Source: Coenobita brevimanus (Eukaryota > Arthropoda > Malacostraca > Decapoda > Coenobitidae). Taken from it: a stretch of DNA of 64,000 nt. The translations under genes were made by a program, and so were the position numbers. The notes beneath the pieces are model-generated. The model ran no database searches. It worked only from the letters and a program-made list of their open reading frames with translations, and was not told the origin of the DNA. This document shows, piece after piece, positions 41,331 to 52,573 of this stretch; positions within the stretch are counted from its first letter, which is position 1; each line of letters opens with the position of its first letter. The stretch is from the NCBI GenBank assembly GCA_032717465.1, contig CM064658.1, positions 1,486,001 through 1,550,000 of the forward strand, in the 5' to 3' direction.

Positions 41331-42240
41331 GGAGACTCCTAAAGCCACTAGGATAAGGAACTCATCTTGTGTCTCTATCTCCGTGATAATGCATATCAGT
41401 AACTATTTCTAAACTTTCTTCCCAATCTCATACTTCTTTTTCCTTTTCCACCTCTCCCTCTTCCCTCCCCCTCCCCTTTCCTCCACCCCCCTCTCCCCTC
41501 ACTTCTACCAAGCCATCTAAACTCCCCTTTATCACAGTCTGCAATCAGGCTCTCTCTCTCTCTCTCCCATGATGGGATTGTTACCTAGTAGATAAAGACC
41601 ACTTGAGTAGGCGTGTATAAACTCCCCTCACTTCCCCTCAATCTCTCCCCTCCCCTCACTTCCCCCCAATCTTTCCCCTCTCCTCTCCCCTCACTACCTT
41701 CCCTATCCTTACTCTCTCCCCTCCCCTCCCTTCCCACCTCTCTCCCTTCTCTCTCATCACCTCCCCTCTTTCACACTTCCCATGCACTCTCTCCTCACAT
41801 CTTCCTCTCATTCCCATCTCAAACCTTCTTCTACTTCCTCTCTTTCTTCTATTTTTTTCTACTTACCTACTCTCTTTTGTCTCTTCTCCAACCTCCTCTC
41901 TTCCTTTTCTCTTTTTCTCCTACTTTCCTCTTCTCTTATCTTCAGCCTCCACTTCTTTTCTCCCTATCCTTCCTCTACCTCCTCTCTTCCTTCTCTCTTC
42001 TTCCTGTCTTTCCTGCTCTCTTTCTAATCTGCCTTCCTCTACCTAACTCGTCTCCTCTCTTTTTCCCGTACCTATTTGCTCTCATTCTCCTACCCCCCTC
42101 CTCACACAGTCGCCTCTCATCCGCCTCCCCTCACTTTCTCACACACCTTTCCTATTTCACACCCTATCCACCTTACTTCATTTCTCTTCCCCTCCTTCTC
42201 TCCCTTAACCACCTCTCACTCACTCGCTCTCTCTATTCTC
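41331..42240. repeat. Polypyrimidine domain
   Basis: A short unique lead (41331-41430), then CCTCTCC/TTCCTC DNA with CT near 41551-41567. Frames are spurious. Confidence 0.85.
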
Positions 42241-42244
42241 CTTT

Positions 42245-42395
42245 CCTTTCTTACCCTATCCTACCCTGCCCTGCCCTGCCCTTCCTTGTCCTGCATTGTT
42301 CCGACTTACCTTGCCCTGCCCTACCCTTCTTTCCCCTACCCTACCTTGCCCTGCCCTGCCTTGTACTACCTTACCCTGCCCTACTCCTCAACCTC
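42245..42395. repeat. CCTGC/CCTAC pentanucleotide repeat
   Basis: CCCTGCCCTACCTTGCCCTG-type pentamers over 150 bp, degenerate. Confidence 0.85.
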
Positions 42396-42419
42396 GGCAC
42401 ATAGTTGGGTACTGAGTCA

Positions 42420-42601
42420 GGCCAAAGTTATGTACGCACACAAACACATACACAGAACCTGTACACAGAGGAACGTACACACAAAGGGAAGTACACAGAG
42501 AGGAATGTATACAAGCAGTAGCCTTGGTTAGATATACATACCGGTTTACACATGCACACATACACGACTACATGAAGACTACTGAATGAACCCACTACAT
42601 T

Positions 42602-42644
<43 letters not shown>

Positions 42645-42667
42645 CTCTCTCTCTCTCTCTCTCTCTC
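42420..42667. repeat. CACAGAGGAACGTACACA repeats and (CA)n(CT)n
   Basis: Short GTACACA-G-AGAGGAA units at about 42455-42515, then unique sequence, then CA at 42606-42641 and CT at 42641-42667. Confidence 0.85.
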
Positions 42668-42724
42668 AGGAAGTGGAGATAACACGTATCTTTTGTATAC
42701 ATAAATCAGTCCACATTTATACAA

Positions 42725-43205
42725 GAAATAAGGGAATGGGGGAGGGAGTGGAGGGGGAGTAAGGGAGGAGAGGGGGAGGGGAGGGGAGGGGAGGGGAGGC
42801 AGTGGGTGGGGAGAGGTGGGGGTGAAAAGGAAGTATGAGGGAGGGAGCAAAATGGAGATGGAAATGGGGCTGGGGATGAGGAAGTAGAAGGGGGAAAGGA
42901 AATGGGAGGGAGGGAGTAAGTGCAGGTGGGGAAGGAGATGGCGAAGTGAGGGTGGGGGTGATAGTGTGGCAAGAAGAGGGGTGAGGGAGGAAAGATTGGG
43001 GGAGAGGGAGTAAGAGGGGAGAGAAGAAAAAGGGAGAGTTAAAGAGTGGAGGAGAGCTGGGGAGTAGAGGGAGGGGAGTAAGAGGAGAGAGTAAAGAAGG
43101 GAGAGGGTTGGAAGGGGAGTGGGAGGTGGGGAGTAGGGGGAGAAGAGAGTAAGAGAGAAACGGAGTGAGTGGGAAAACAGGGAGTAGAGAACGGTAAAAG
43201 TAAAC
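42725..43205. repeat. Polypurine block with (GGGGA)n
   Basis: GGGGA pentamers at about 42774-42800, then GGGAGTAAGAGG-type repeats. Confidence 0.85.
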
Positions 43206-43211
43206 AGAGTA

Positions 43212-43316
<105 letters not shown>

Positions 43317-43374
43317 GGAGGGAGCGTGTGAGGACAGATGGCTACGCAAAAACCACTCCTTTTACGACTGTGGG

Positions 43375-43421
43375 GAGGAGGAGGAGGAGGAGGAGGAGGA
43401 GGAAGAAGAAGAGGAGGAGGA
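43375..43421. repeat. (GAG)n microsatellite
   Basis: GAG/GAA triplets, read as poly-Glu or poly-Arg in plus frames. Not a gene. Confidence 0.9.
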
Positions 43422-43565
43422 GGGAAAATATCAGACAGGAACATGAGAGAATGAATGAAAGAAAAAGGAAATTACAAATGATAAAAAGCCATATAGAAGA
43501 ATTAATATTTAGGGAAGAAAGAAAACGATGAAAAATAAAAGAATGAATGATTAAAAAAATAAAGA

Positions 43566-43568
<3 letters not shown>

Positions 43569-43614
<46 letters not shown>

Positions 43615-44520
43615 CTACCCTCTTCACACCTCCTGCGTTATCTCTCCATCTCACCCTCCCCCGTTCCTCCCTCTGTCTCTCCATCTCTCCCCCTATCTCT
43701 CCATCTCCCTGCGTTATCTCTCTCGTCATCTCTCCCTTTTCCTTTCAACACAACCCCGTCTTAGGCCGAGATGGAGGGAGGAAGAAAAGAGAGAGGGAGA
43801 GTAGGGAGCGCGGGAGGGAGGGAATATGGGAAACACAGGGAGTCAGAAAGGGAGAGAGGGAGGGAAGAAGGGAGAAAAGGGGAGGGAGTCAGAAGAGGGA
43901 GGGAGGTAAGAAGCGAAAAAAAGGGAGTGAGTCAGAAAGAAAGGGAGGGAGGGAAGAAGGAAGAAAAAGGGAGGGATTCAGGGAGACAGGGAGCAAGCTA
44001 AGGTGGAAGGGAGGGAGGGAGGGAGGGAGGGATTTAGGGTGGATGGGAGAAGGGAGACTAGGGAGGTAAGCAGGGAAAATAGGGAGGAAGTTAAGGAAAG
44101 AAGGAGGGAGGGACAAAATTGAGAAGGGAGGAAAAGAGGATGAGGAGAGAGGGACGAAGGGACTGAGGAGGGAGAGAGAACACGGAGGGAGAATATGGAG
44201 GAAGGAGGAAAATATAATGGGTAAAAAGGGAGGAAAGAGAGGGAAGAAAGGAAACTGGGAGGGGAAGGGAGCAAGAGTAGTTAGGAGGGAGAGTGGGGAA
44301 GAATGTGGACGGAGGGAGAGTGGGGAAGGTGGGGAGGGAAGGGGAGGGGGAATGGGGAAGGTAGAGAATAATGAGGAGGGGAGGGAGAATGGGGAAGGTG
44401 GGGAGGGCAAGGAGAATGGGGAAGGTGGGGAACAATGGGGAGGGAGGGTGGGTGGGGAAGCAAGGGGGGAAGGAGAATGGGGAGAAAGGGGGTGGGAAGA
44501 AGGGGATACGTAGGAGTACA
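43569..44520. repeat. (GA)21, a short pyrimidine piece, then a polypurine block
   Basis: GA at 43569-43610. CATCTCTCC-type repeats at 43640-43730. GGGAGGGAGGGA and GTCAGAAAGGGAGGGAGG units from 43770, then GGGGAAGGTGGGGA units at 44290-44480. Confidence 0.85.
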
Positions 44521-44551
44521 CAGTAAGAAAAAGGCGATCTGATGAGGCAAA

Positions 44552-44554
44552 ACG

Positions 44555-44591
<37 letters not shown>

Positions 44592-44636
44592 CAATAATGA
44601 TGATAATAATAAATAATAATAATAATAATAATAAAC
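44552..44636. repeat. (AAT)n microsatellite
   Basis: AAT with ACA/TGA interruptions. Confidence 0.9.
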
Positions 44637-45075
44637 TAAAGACCTGACTATATAAGAAGGGGCAGAGAAGAGGAAAGAAGGCTCTCCCCCACCCACCACT
44701 CCCTCCGTATAATTAGCCGGCAGGAAAAAGATAACAAAATAGGAGACAGAAAGAACAGGTAAATATATTGAGGAAAGGAAGATGAAAATTATTTTGCACT
44801 CTATCCACAAAAATAAAGACATAAAAAAAACGTAGAAACTAATATTAAAAAAAGGAAAGGAATCTATATCTGTAGAGAAAATAAAAATAAATAAATAAAA
44901 TACACACGTGGAAACTCTTATCGTAAAGGTAGAAGAGGGAAATTACCATCTATTTCATCTATGATCAAAATTTCTGGAGAGAGAGAGAGAGAGAGAGAGG
45001 TAATTACTCACAACTCACAGAACGAGGTCGTATGTCGTCCACCCTCTCTCATACACTTGTCATTGTGTCAATCTG
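44637..45075. other. Unique AT-rich DNA with a GA tract
   Basis: About 440 bp, GA at 44977-44999. No gene recognised. Confidence 0.55.
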
Positions 45076-45168
45076 AAAAAAAAAAAACATTATTTTTGTA
45101 TATATTTCAAGGAAGAAGGAACCCAAGGCTGAAAGGACGCAAACTATTCCCCTCCAAGAAAAAATAAA
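45076..45168 (-). mobile_element. 5'-truncated LINE 3' UTR, same family as 30052-30160
   Basis: GGAAGAAGGAACCCAAGGCT (45111-45130) and the following 40 bp match 30080-30140 (GGAAGAAGGAACCAAAGGCA) with scattered changes. An A-rich tail on the minus strand (T/A-rich plus 45076-45105) follows in the same place. The coding part is absent. Confidence 0.6.
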
Positions 45169-45190
45169 AAAAAAAGATAATATTTAGTGA

Positions 45191-45402
45191 CATACTCTGT
45201 TCACTTCAACATGGCCAAAACTGCCATCTATCTTGAATGCTGAAATGTAAAGCGATTAAAACAAGAGAACTACGCTAGTCACGAAGAAGTGCTGCGAAAT
45301 TAGGTAGAGTCGTGGTCCTTAGGGAAATGGTAGAAATAGCGCTACTCACGAAGAAGTGCTGTGAAATGGAGTAGAGTCGTAGTGGATAGGGAAATGGTAG
45401 AC
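45191..45402 (-). mobile_element. SINE-like CACGAAGAAGTG family member with duplicated core
   Basis: Tail end ACTCTGTTCACTTCAACATG at about 45195, then CTGCCATC and ATCTTGAATGC, cores at 45280 and 45347 (67 bp apart), each followed by GTAGAGTCGTGGT or GTAGAGTCGTAGT. It ends in GGTAGACGGGAGAGA where a GA tract starts. Confidence 0.7.
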
Positions 45403-45404
45403 GG

Positions 45405-45405
45405 G

Positions 45406-45439
<34 letters not shown>

Positions 45440-45970
45440 AAGGAAGCTGTATAATTAAGGAGGGAAGGGAAATGCAAGGAAAGAAAAGCGAAAAGGCTCC
45501 AAGGAGTGCGTGTGAAGGAATGAGGAATGGGGAAGGATGAGGATAAGAAGACAGGATTAGAGATTAAATACGAGAGGAAGAGAGAAATGGGGTGCATGGG
45601 GTTAGGGAAAAAATGGGAAAGAAGGCAGACTGGAGAAGAAGAAAACTGGGAATAAAAGGATGAGTAGACGGAATAAGGAAGGAATGGGGGAAGGTGGAGG
45701 AAGGAGAGGAAAGGGTATGGAGAGAAAGGAAGAGAAAATGAGGACGAAGGGAAAAAGAAAGGAAAAAAAGAAAGCAAGAAAAGACAAAATGGAGAATGGA
45801 AGATAAGAACAAAGGGAAAAAAAAATGAATGAATGAATGAAGGAAGGAATGAAAGAAAGGAAGTACACAGGGACGATCAGAAGGAATGACGAAATGAAGG
45901 GAAGACAAAATGTAATATAAGGACGAAAAAATGAATGAAGGAAGGGAGGGAGGAACGAAAGCAAGAACAC
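45405..45970. repeat. (GA)n and purine-rich block
   Basis: GA at 45409-45430, a G run, then GGAAGGGAAATG/GAATGAATGAAGG DNA. Minus frames of 140-168 codons are Phe/Ser/Leu translation. Confidence 0.85.
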
Positions 45971-46271
45971 ACATAAAACTGACAGAAAGAGGAACAAATG
46001 AATAACAGAAGACACACAAAGAAAAAACAAACAAAACCAGACTCCAAACCCCCCCCCCCAACCAAAACAAGTAGTACAGGTAAAGTATCAGTTAGGCACA
46101 ATTACACGGGGTAAGCACAAAGCCAGCAGCGCTCCGGAACGTAACAGGAACGGCGGGACGGGAGTGGAACGGAGGGTAAGAGGCGGAACGGGAGGGAGGG
46201 CGGGGGAAAGGTGTGGTACTTAGAGAGAGGGGTAGGGTGGGATGGGGTGGTGAAAAGGCTGGGTGGCGTTA
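45971..46271. other. Mostly unique sequence with a C run
   Basis: C run at about 46049-46058. GGAACGGGAGG-type G-rich repeats at 46140-46200. Nothing recognised. Confidence 0.5.
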
Positions 46272-46483
46272 TGGATGATGATGATGATGATGATGATGAT
46301 ACTACTACTGAAAATGCTACTACTACTATTGAAGATGCTATTACTACTACCACTACTTAAGATACTACTACTATTACTACAACTACTGATAATAATAATA
46401 ATAATAATAATAATAATAGTAGTAGTAGTAGTAGTAGCAGCAGCAGCAGTAACAGTATTAGTATTAGTAGTATCAGTATATTA

Positions 46484-46512
<29 letters not shown>
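46272..46512. repeat. Mixed trinucleotide microsatellites
   Basis: ATG, ACT, AAT and AGT/AGC runs in succession. Confidence 0.9.
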
Positions 46513-46514
<2 letters not shown>

Positions 46515-46597
46515 TGAATAAAACAAAATATATTTACAAATAAACAAAATGATGTTATTGTACTGAACGAGTGCATATAGAATATCAAATAAACAAA

Positions 46598-46632
46598 TAA
46601 ATAAATCGCAATGGAAGAGGTGTTACGGGAGC
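46598..46632. repeat. Solitary AATAAATCGC MITE arm
   Basis: AATAAATCGCAATGGAAGAG followed by GTGTTACGGGAG matches the arm and unit sequence at 3817-4350. No partner arm seen upstream. Confidence 0.6.
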
Positions 46633-46847
46633 CTCCTAGCCCACGAGAATTAGGCCCCGGGACTCATAGATTAGATACCACAGTCAGAAACTAAAAAATC
46701 GAAAGTACTATTGCTGTGGCCTGTCACTGCTGTTTGATTTCTACGGCTGTCTGTTTCCTGTTGTTTCCGTTCTTTCTCCTGTTGTCTGCTCTCATTTCGC
46801 TCTGTGGCTGTCTGCTCTCTTTCTGCTTTTTATTTGCCCTCCATGAC

Positions 46848-47150
46848 ACATTTCCGAGGGTAGGTTTCCCCTCCTGTCTACTCTCTTTTTGCTCTCTATT
46901 GCTGTCGGGTCTCTTCTTGCTCTCTATTGCTGTCTGCTCTTTTTGCTCTCTATTGGTCTGCTCTCTTCTTGCACTCTATTGCTGTCTGCTCTCCTCTTGC
47001 TCTCTATTGTGCTGTCTGCTCTCCTCTTGCTCTCTATTGCTGTCTGCTCTCTTCTTGCTCTCTATTGGTCTGCTCTTTTTGCTCTACTGCTGTCTGCTCT
47101 CTTCCTGCTCTCCACGGCACATATCCGATAGGGTTTTCTCCTGCCTGCAC
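46848..47150. repeat. 26-bp minisatellite bounded by two related flanks
   Basis: The unit CTCTATTGCTGTCTGCTCTC plus TTCTTG repeats about nine times at 46880-47105. Related sequences CATGACACATTTCCGAGGGT (about 46853) and CACGGCACATATCCGATAGG (about 47114) lie on either side, so the array may have grown inside a larger duplicated unit. Open plus frame 46716-47240 is Leu/Ser/Cys repeat translation. Confidence 0.85.
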
Positions 47151-47299
47151 TTCTCTCTCTCTCTCTCTCTCTCTCCTGCCGTCTGCGCTCTCTTTCTCTC
47201 TCTGTGTTTGCTCTCTCCGGGGGGTGGCAACAAACAGTAGCACTCTCACACCGTACTGAGTTACCAATCCTTAAACACGTCTTCATATCCTACTGTTTC

Positions 47300-48560
47300 A
47301 CTCCACACGCACTGTTGTTTCTAGAGTCTGTCTCTCTTGGGTTTCTTTTTTCTTTATGCCTTCATTTCTTGTCTTTGTTGTTTTTATTCTTCTTCATCAC
47401 CTTCTTCCTCTTCGCTTCATTATTTTTATCTTTTAGTTTTCTTCTTATACTTTTTCTTCCCCCTTGTTTCTTTTTTCTTTCTCTTCTTTTCTTACATTAT
47501 TCTTGTCTTTCTTGGTTGTTATTCTTTTTTTTAATCACCTTCCTCTTTTCTTCCTCTTCCCCTCTTCTTTTCTTCACTATTTTTGTCTTTCTTGGTTGCT
47601 GTTCTTATAGTTTTTCTTCGTCTTCATCATCATCTATTTTCTTCCTCTTCCTTCTTCGTTTCTTTCACTTGTCACACACGGCTGTTTATTTTGTTTGTGC
47701 TTATTTTTCTTGTCTTCTTTTCTTCATCACTCCTCACACATTGTTGTTTTTTGTTTCTGCCTCTGTTTCTTCCTATTTTCTTCTTCGTCTTCAATTCTAT
47801 CACTTCTCACACACTGTTGTTTTTTCCTGCCTTTTTCTTCCTATTTTCTTAGTCTTCTTTTTCACCACTTTTTTGTTTGCTTCTTTGTCTTCATATTTTC
47901 TTCTTTGTCTTCTTTTTTCATCACACACGCTGTTGTTTTGGTTTCTGCCTTTCTTCATATTTTCTTCTTCGTCATCATCACTTTTCACACAATGCTATTT
48001 ACGTTCCTTCTTCTTTTTCTTTAAATTGTCTTCTTCGTCCTCTTTTTTCTTCATCGCTTCCCCCACACACTGCTGTTTCTAGTGTGTCAGTGTCTTGTAT
48101 TTGCTTATTTTTTCTTCGTTTACTTTCTTTTCTTCTCCCCCCCCCCCCACTTGCCACACTTTGTTTATGATGTCAGTGATTCTCGTGTTTGTTTCTCTTT
48201 CTGCTTTTTTTGTCTTCTGCTCTTGTTTTTTTTCTTGTTTTCTTCGTTGATTCTTTTCTTGTTTTATTTCTTCGCCTTTTCTTTCCTGTTCTTGTTTTGT
48301 TCTTATTCTTCTTTCCTCACTGTTCTTGTTAATCTTCTTTACTTTTTTCCCTTCCTCTTTCCTGTTCTGGTTATTTTTTCTTCTCTTTTCTTGTTATTAT
48401 TATTTTCTCTTGTTCTTTAGTTTTATTTTTTTTCTTGTTCTTGATGTTATTTTTTTCACTTTTATCTTTCCTGTTCCTGTTACTTTTTCTTCGTTATTTT
48501 TCGTCTTGTTCATGTTATTATTCTAGTCTTATTTTTATTGTCTTTCCAACCGGTTCTTAT
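47300..48560. repeat. T/C-rich array with CACACACTGTTGTTT boxes
   Basis: Variants of TCACACACTGTTGTTT occur near 47305, 47672, 47733, 47809, 47922, 47985 and 48063, linked by TTTCTGCCT, TTCTTCCTATTTTC and TTCTTCGTCTTC. Further TTCTTG-rich DNA follows to 48560. Plus frame 47204-48082 (292 codons, Phe/Ser/Leu) is not a gene. Confidence 0.8.
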
Positions 48561-48744
48561 TCTTATTATTCTTCTTTATCTCTACACTTCTCTCGTCTTC
48601 TTTCCTTTCACCACAATACACCACTTTTTTTCGATTCCATATACATTCTTGTTTTTCAACCCTCTCACAAATTCGTCCTCCCTCCCCCCCTTTTTTTTCC
48701 CTTCAACCACTTCATTACGAGGACGTCTTATTTCTCTCCTTGCA
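48561..48744. other. T/C-rich spacer
   Basis: Ends with CAACCACTTCATTACGAGG near 48700, which resembles the left end of the CCCCTTCA element family. Confidence 0.5.
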
Positions 48745-48830
48745 ACCTTCAGACGATTTTATTCAGCTGAGGAGCCCCCCCTCCAATAATAACTTAATGA
48801 AGGCTTATCTAATCTCTCCAGTAAAGAAAT
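48745..48830. mobile_element. Copy of the CCAGACGATTTTATTCAGC element family
   Basis: TTCAGACGATTTTATTCAGC at 48748-48767, then TTAATGAAGGCTTATCTAAT and CTCTCCAGTAAAG. The last two blocks match the sequence following the 31694 copy, so the shared element extends past the supposed terminal repeat. Confidence 0.65.
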
Positions 48831-48843
48831 CTGTGTTGCAGTG

Positions 48844-48930
48844 ACGCCTTCACGCGGTGGCACTAGTGGACGGTGGAAGAATGGCAACCTCAGTCCGAAG
48901 TCCACCGGGTTCAGGTCTCGGATGAGACTG
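48844..48930 (+). mobile_element. tRNA-derived SINE with (TAC)n tail
   Basis: A-box-like TGGCACTAGTGG (48858-48869) and B-box-like GGTTCAGGTCT (48908-48918), 50 bp apart, then TACTAC repeats from about 48940. Head ACGCCTTCACGCGGTGGCAC is shared with 24466-24485. It sits directly behind a MITE-family copy. Confidence 0.5.
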
Positions 48931-48934
48931 GGGT

Positions 48935-49135
48935 TACTATTACTACTTACCACCACTACTACTACTATTACTACTGCTGCTGCTATTACTACTAGCCTAC
49001 TATTACGGCTACTACTACTACTACTACCGTACCAATACTGCTGCTATTATTACTACTACTGCTGTTACTATTACTACTACTATTACGAATACTACTTTTG
49101 CAACTAAATTACTACCACCACCACCACCACCACCA
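48935..49135. repeat. (TAC)n/(ACC)n microsatellite
   Basis: ACT/TAC/GCT triplets to about 49090, ACC at 49111-49135. Apparent SINE tail expansion. Confidence 0.9.
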
Positions 49136-49146
49136 CACTCAACTTC

Positions 49147-49327
49147 ATCCTTCTGCCGCTTATTTCACGTAGCTCAGTGGCAGAAACAGACAATACTGTG
49201 GCTCTACATCCTTCCTGGGGCACTTCTTCGTGACTAGCATCATATTATGGTGTTAATCTATCATTACAACCCTGCATTAAAGATGGATGGATGGTAATTT
49301 TACGCCAGGTTAGAGTGAACAGAGTAT
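49147..49327 (+). mobile_element. SINE-like CACGAAGAAGTG family member with best A-box
   Basis: TTATTTCACGTAGCTCAGTGG with a consensus A-box TAGCTCAGTGG at 49170-49180, CAGACAATACTGTGGCTCTA, core at 49221-49232, GCATCATATTATGGTGTTAA, ATGGTAATTTTACGCCAGG and tail GTGAACAGAGTA. No B-box found at tRNA spacing. Confidence 0.7.
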
Positions 49328-49390
49328 TGTGGAAAAACTCTAGTGCTAAATGAAACTGTGCAGTGGTGACAGGCACACACACACAGGTAG

Positions 49391-50340
49391 AGAGAGAGAG
49401 AGAGAGAGAGAGAATCTCCTGGTATGCAAGGAAGAGAACAGATGAGAGATAGAGCAGGTTCCTTAAATCTCTCTCTCTCTCTCAGGAAGAGGTTAGTGAC
49501 GAGGGGAAGTGAAAGGTGAAGGAGGAAAGGGTAAGGGAGAGGGACTGAGGGGAAGGGAGGGAAGAGGGAGAGAATGTGAGATGGGTAAAAAATGGGGAGG
49601 GAGGAAAATGGAGGGATGAGAGAGAGCAGTGAGGGAAAAAGAGGTAGTGGGAGGAGAAGGAAAAAAGGGAAGAAGGGGAAGGGGATGAAGGTGAGAGGGG
49701 AATAAGAATAGAGGGAAGAAGAGGTGAAGAGGGGTGGGGAAAAAGAGAAGAGGGGGTGAGGAAGAAAAAGGGAAGAGGAGGAGATGAAAGGAAGAGGAGA
49801 AGATGAGGGAAGGGGGAGGGGAAGAGAAGATGAGAGAAGGGGGAGGGGAATAAGACGAGAGAGAGGGGGGGAAAGAAGGGAGAGAGGGAGAGGAAGAAAA
49901 TGAGGGAGAAGAAGGAAGAAGAGAGTAGGGAATGGAAGAAGACGAGAGGGAGTGTGACGAGGCAAAGATATTAGGAAGAGGAGGAGGTAGGAAAGAAGGA
50001 GGGAAGGTAAAAGAGGGAGGGAGAGGACGAAGAGGGAAGTGGAAGAGGAAAAGGGGAAAGAGGAGGAAAATTCAAGAAGAAATAATATCCAACCATAAGA
50101 AGGAGAGATGGAGGAGGAGAGGGGAGGAAAGAAGAGGGGAAGAGGAATCTGAAGGTGGGAGGGGAAAAGAGGATGGGAAATGGAATAAAGAGGTGACGAT
50201 GGAAGGGGAGAGGGGAGAAATATGGGGTGGGGAGCATAGGGTGGGAGATGGGAGGGGTAGGGGAAGAGGGGGAGAGGAACAGGAGGAGAGGGGAAGAGAA
50301 AAATGAAGGAAGAACAGGGGGAAGAGGATGGAAGTAGGTA
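49391..50340. repeat. GA tract and polypurine domain
   Basis: GA at 49391-49413, CT at 49470-49484, then GGGGAAG/GAGGAAG DNA to 50340. Confidence 0.85.
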
Positions 50341-50454
50341 AGGGAGTGAGCAGGGTGGAGGGGTGGGGGAGGGGGCGCCAAGTGGGGGTGGGCGTGCATG
50401 TAAACACAGACATGGGCGGCGTCTGTGTGTCGCCCACTAGTTTACGTACACGAT

Positions 50455-50456
50455 AA

Positions 50457-50488
<32 letters not shown>

Positions 50489-50563
50489 ACACACACACAG
50501 TCACATGTAGGCATACCTTCAATCGTTCATAAATATCACATGCATTCACACACAATATTCCCA

Positions 50564-50594
<31 letters not shown>
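50455..50594. repeat. (CA)n microsatellites
   Basis: CA at 50458-50499 and 50570-50594, with unique sequence between. Confidence 0.9.
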
Positions 50595-50595
<1 letters not shown>

Positions 50596-50639
50596 TGGGT
50601 AAATGGTTCTTAAATTAGCATCGTTGGTGATTAAGTCTA

Positions 50640-51010
50640 CCCTCTTCCTCCCCGCCCCCCTCCACCTTTCTCTCTCTCTGCTTTCCTCCCCCGTTCCTTC
50701 CTTTACCTTCCTTATTTTCCCTCTTCCCTTCTCTTTCCTCTCTCTCTCTCTATCCTTCCTATCTCTCCACTTCTTTCTGCCATATCTCCCTTTCTCTTGT
50801 CTCTCCTCCTCACCCTTTCCCTCCCTCCCTGCTTCCTTGTTTACCTTCCACTCTCCCTCTCTTTCTCCCTCCCTTCTACCCTCCTTTCCTCCCTCCTATC
50901 ATCCCCCTCCTGTTTTTGTCCTCCTTCCCTCTTTCCTCCCTACGTCCTTCCTTTCTCCCCTCCTCCCCCTCTTTCTCTTCCTTTCCTCCCTCTCTCCCTC
51001 CCTCCCTCGC
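50640..51010. repeat. Polypyrimidine block
   Basis: CTTCCTCCC/CTCTCTC DNA, opposite in asymmetry to the next block. Confidence 0.85.
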
Positions 51011-51066
51011 GGAACAGATCCTCTAAGACAAACGAGCTTAACCCAAGGAACGTGCCTCCCTCTAGT

Positions 51067-51069
<3 letters not shown>

Positions 51070-51158
<89 letters not shown>
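51070..51158. repeat. (GA)44 microsatellite
   Basis: The longest pure GA tract in the window, about 89 bp. Confidence 0.95.
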
Positions 51159-51164
<6 letters not shown>

Positions 51165-51229
51165 ACGTATGAAAAAAACAAAAATGTGAAGGGATCTTAA
51201 GGAAATGTGGAAGAAATAAAACAGAGAGA

Positions 51230-52030
51230 TAAAGAACGAAAGAAGGGAGAAAGGGGAGAGAGAATGGAGGGAGGGAAGGGGAGAGAAAGGAGGGAAGGGG
51301 AGAGGAAGGAGGGAAGGGGAGAGGAAGGAGGGAAGGGGAGAGGAAGGAGGGAAGGGGAGAGGAAGGAGGGAAGGGGAGAGGAAGGAGGGAAGCGGAGAGG
51401 AAGGAGGGAAGGGGAGAGGAAGGAGGGAAGGGGAGCAGAAGGAGGGAAGGGGAGCAGAAGGAGGGAAGGGGAGAGGAAGGAGGGAAGGGGAGAGGAAGGA
51501 GGGAACGGGAGAGGAGGAGGGAAGAAAAGGGAGAGAAAGAAGGAAGAGAAAGTAGAGATGGAAGGGGAATGAGAAGGGAGAGGAGGAGGAGGAGGAGGAG
51601 GGGAGAGGAGGGAGGAAAGGTGGGAAAAGGAGAGAAGGGGAATGAGAAGGGAGAGGAGGGAGGAGAGGGGAGAGAAAGAAAGAAGGGAGAGAAAGGAGAG
51701 ATGGAAGGGGAAAGAGAAGGGAGAGGAGGAGGAGGAGGAGGAGGGAGGAAAGGTGAGAAAAGGAGAGAAAGAATGGGAGAGAAGGAGGGGAGGAAAGGAG
51801 AGGGAGGGAGGTAACCACAGCACGTTTACCATACATACGATACACCCAAGGGGGAAGGGGAGGGAGGAGGGGAGAAGGGTCGCGGTGAGGGGAGGGAAAG
51901 AAGGAGGGAAGGGAGGAAGAAGAGAAGGAGTGGGAGGGGAGGGGAAAGGGAGGGAGGAGAGGGAACTGTGGTGAAGGGAAGAGAGATTCAAGGAAGGGAG
52001 GGAGGGAAGAAGTGTTAAGGAAGGGAGGTA
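51230..52030. repeat. 19-bp minisatellite AGAGGAAGGAGGGAAGGGG and purine block
   Basis: About 13 units at 51277-51520, with GAGCAG and AAGCGG variants, then GGAGGAGG and AGAAGGGA DNA. Minus frames up to 337 codons are Leu/Pro/Ser repeats. Confidence 0.9.
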
Positions 52031-52156
52031 TAGAGATGGTTAAGATAAAGGGAGCTGAAGAGAGAGTTACACAGACCACACAGACCTAAAGGGCCAAAAT
52101 AATGGGTTCCAACCTTATTATTAACTATTGGTAAAGATGGCGCCACTTGATTATGC

Positions 52157-52160
<4 letters not shown>
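52031..52160. other. Unique island with AAGATGGCG box
   Basis: Ordinary sequence between purine block and microsatellite. AAAGATGGCGCC at about 52133-52144 is YY1-like. No gene. Confidence 0.45.

Positions 52161-52246
<86 letters not shown>
52161..52246. repeat. (GT)n(GA)n compound microsatellite
   Basis: GT at 52161-52195 passing into GA to 52246. Confidence 0.95.
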
Positions 52247-52250
<4 letters not shown>

Positions 52251-52263
52251 CCAAACTATATTA

Positions 52264-52430
52264 TTACTCTAACTTTACCACTGAGCTGTAACAAAAGAGT
52301 AACCCTATGATACTAGTCACGAAGAAGTGGAAGAGGGGGGGGGATGCAGAGTCGTAGCATTGTCCCTTCTGCCACTGAGCTACGTGAAATAACGTGCAAA
52401 AGGACGAAAATCTGGGCCAAGTTTGTGTGA
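52264..52430 (-). mobile_element. SINE-like CACGAAGAAGTG family member
   Basis: Starts ACTCTAACTTTACCACTGAG, core at 52318-52329, GCAGAGTCGTAGCATTGTCC, CCACTGAGCTA (reverse of A-box TAGCTCAGTGG, 52382-52372), CGTGAAATAACGTGCAAAAG, and GACGAAAATCTGGGCCAAG at the head. A G run follows the core. Confidence 0.7.
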
Positions 52431-52463
52431 AGGAAGTATAGTGTTAACCAGTTGTATACACGA

Positions 52464-52526
52464 TCTCTCTCCCCCCCCTCTCTCTCTCTCATGAAGGGCG
52501 TGTGTTGTCATTCCTACGAGATCACC

Positions 52527-52573
<47 letters not shown>

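Noticed and set aside
47204..48082. 292-codon Phe/Ser/Leu frame resembling a multi-pass membrane protein
   Set aside because: T/C-rich tandem array read through. Neighbouring frames are equally open.
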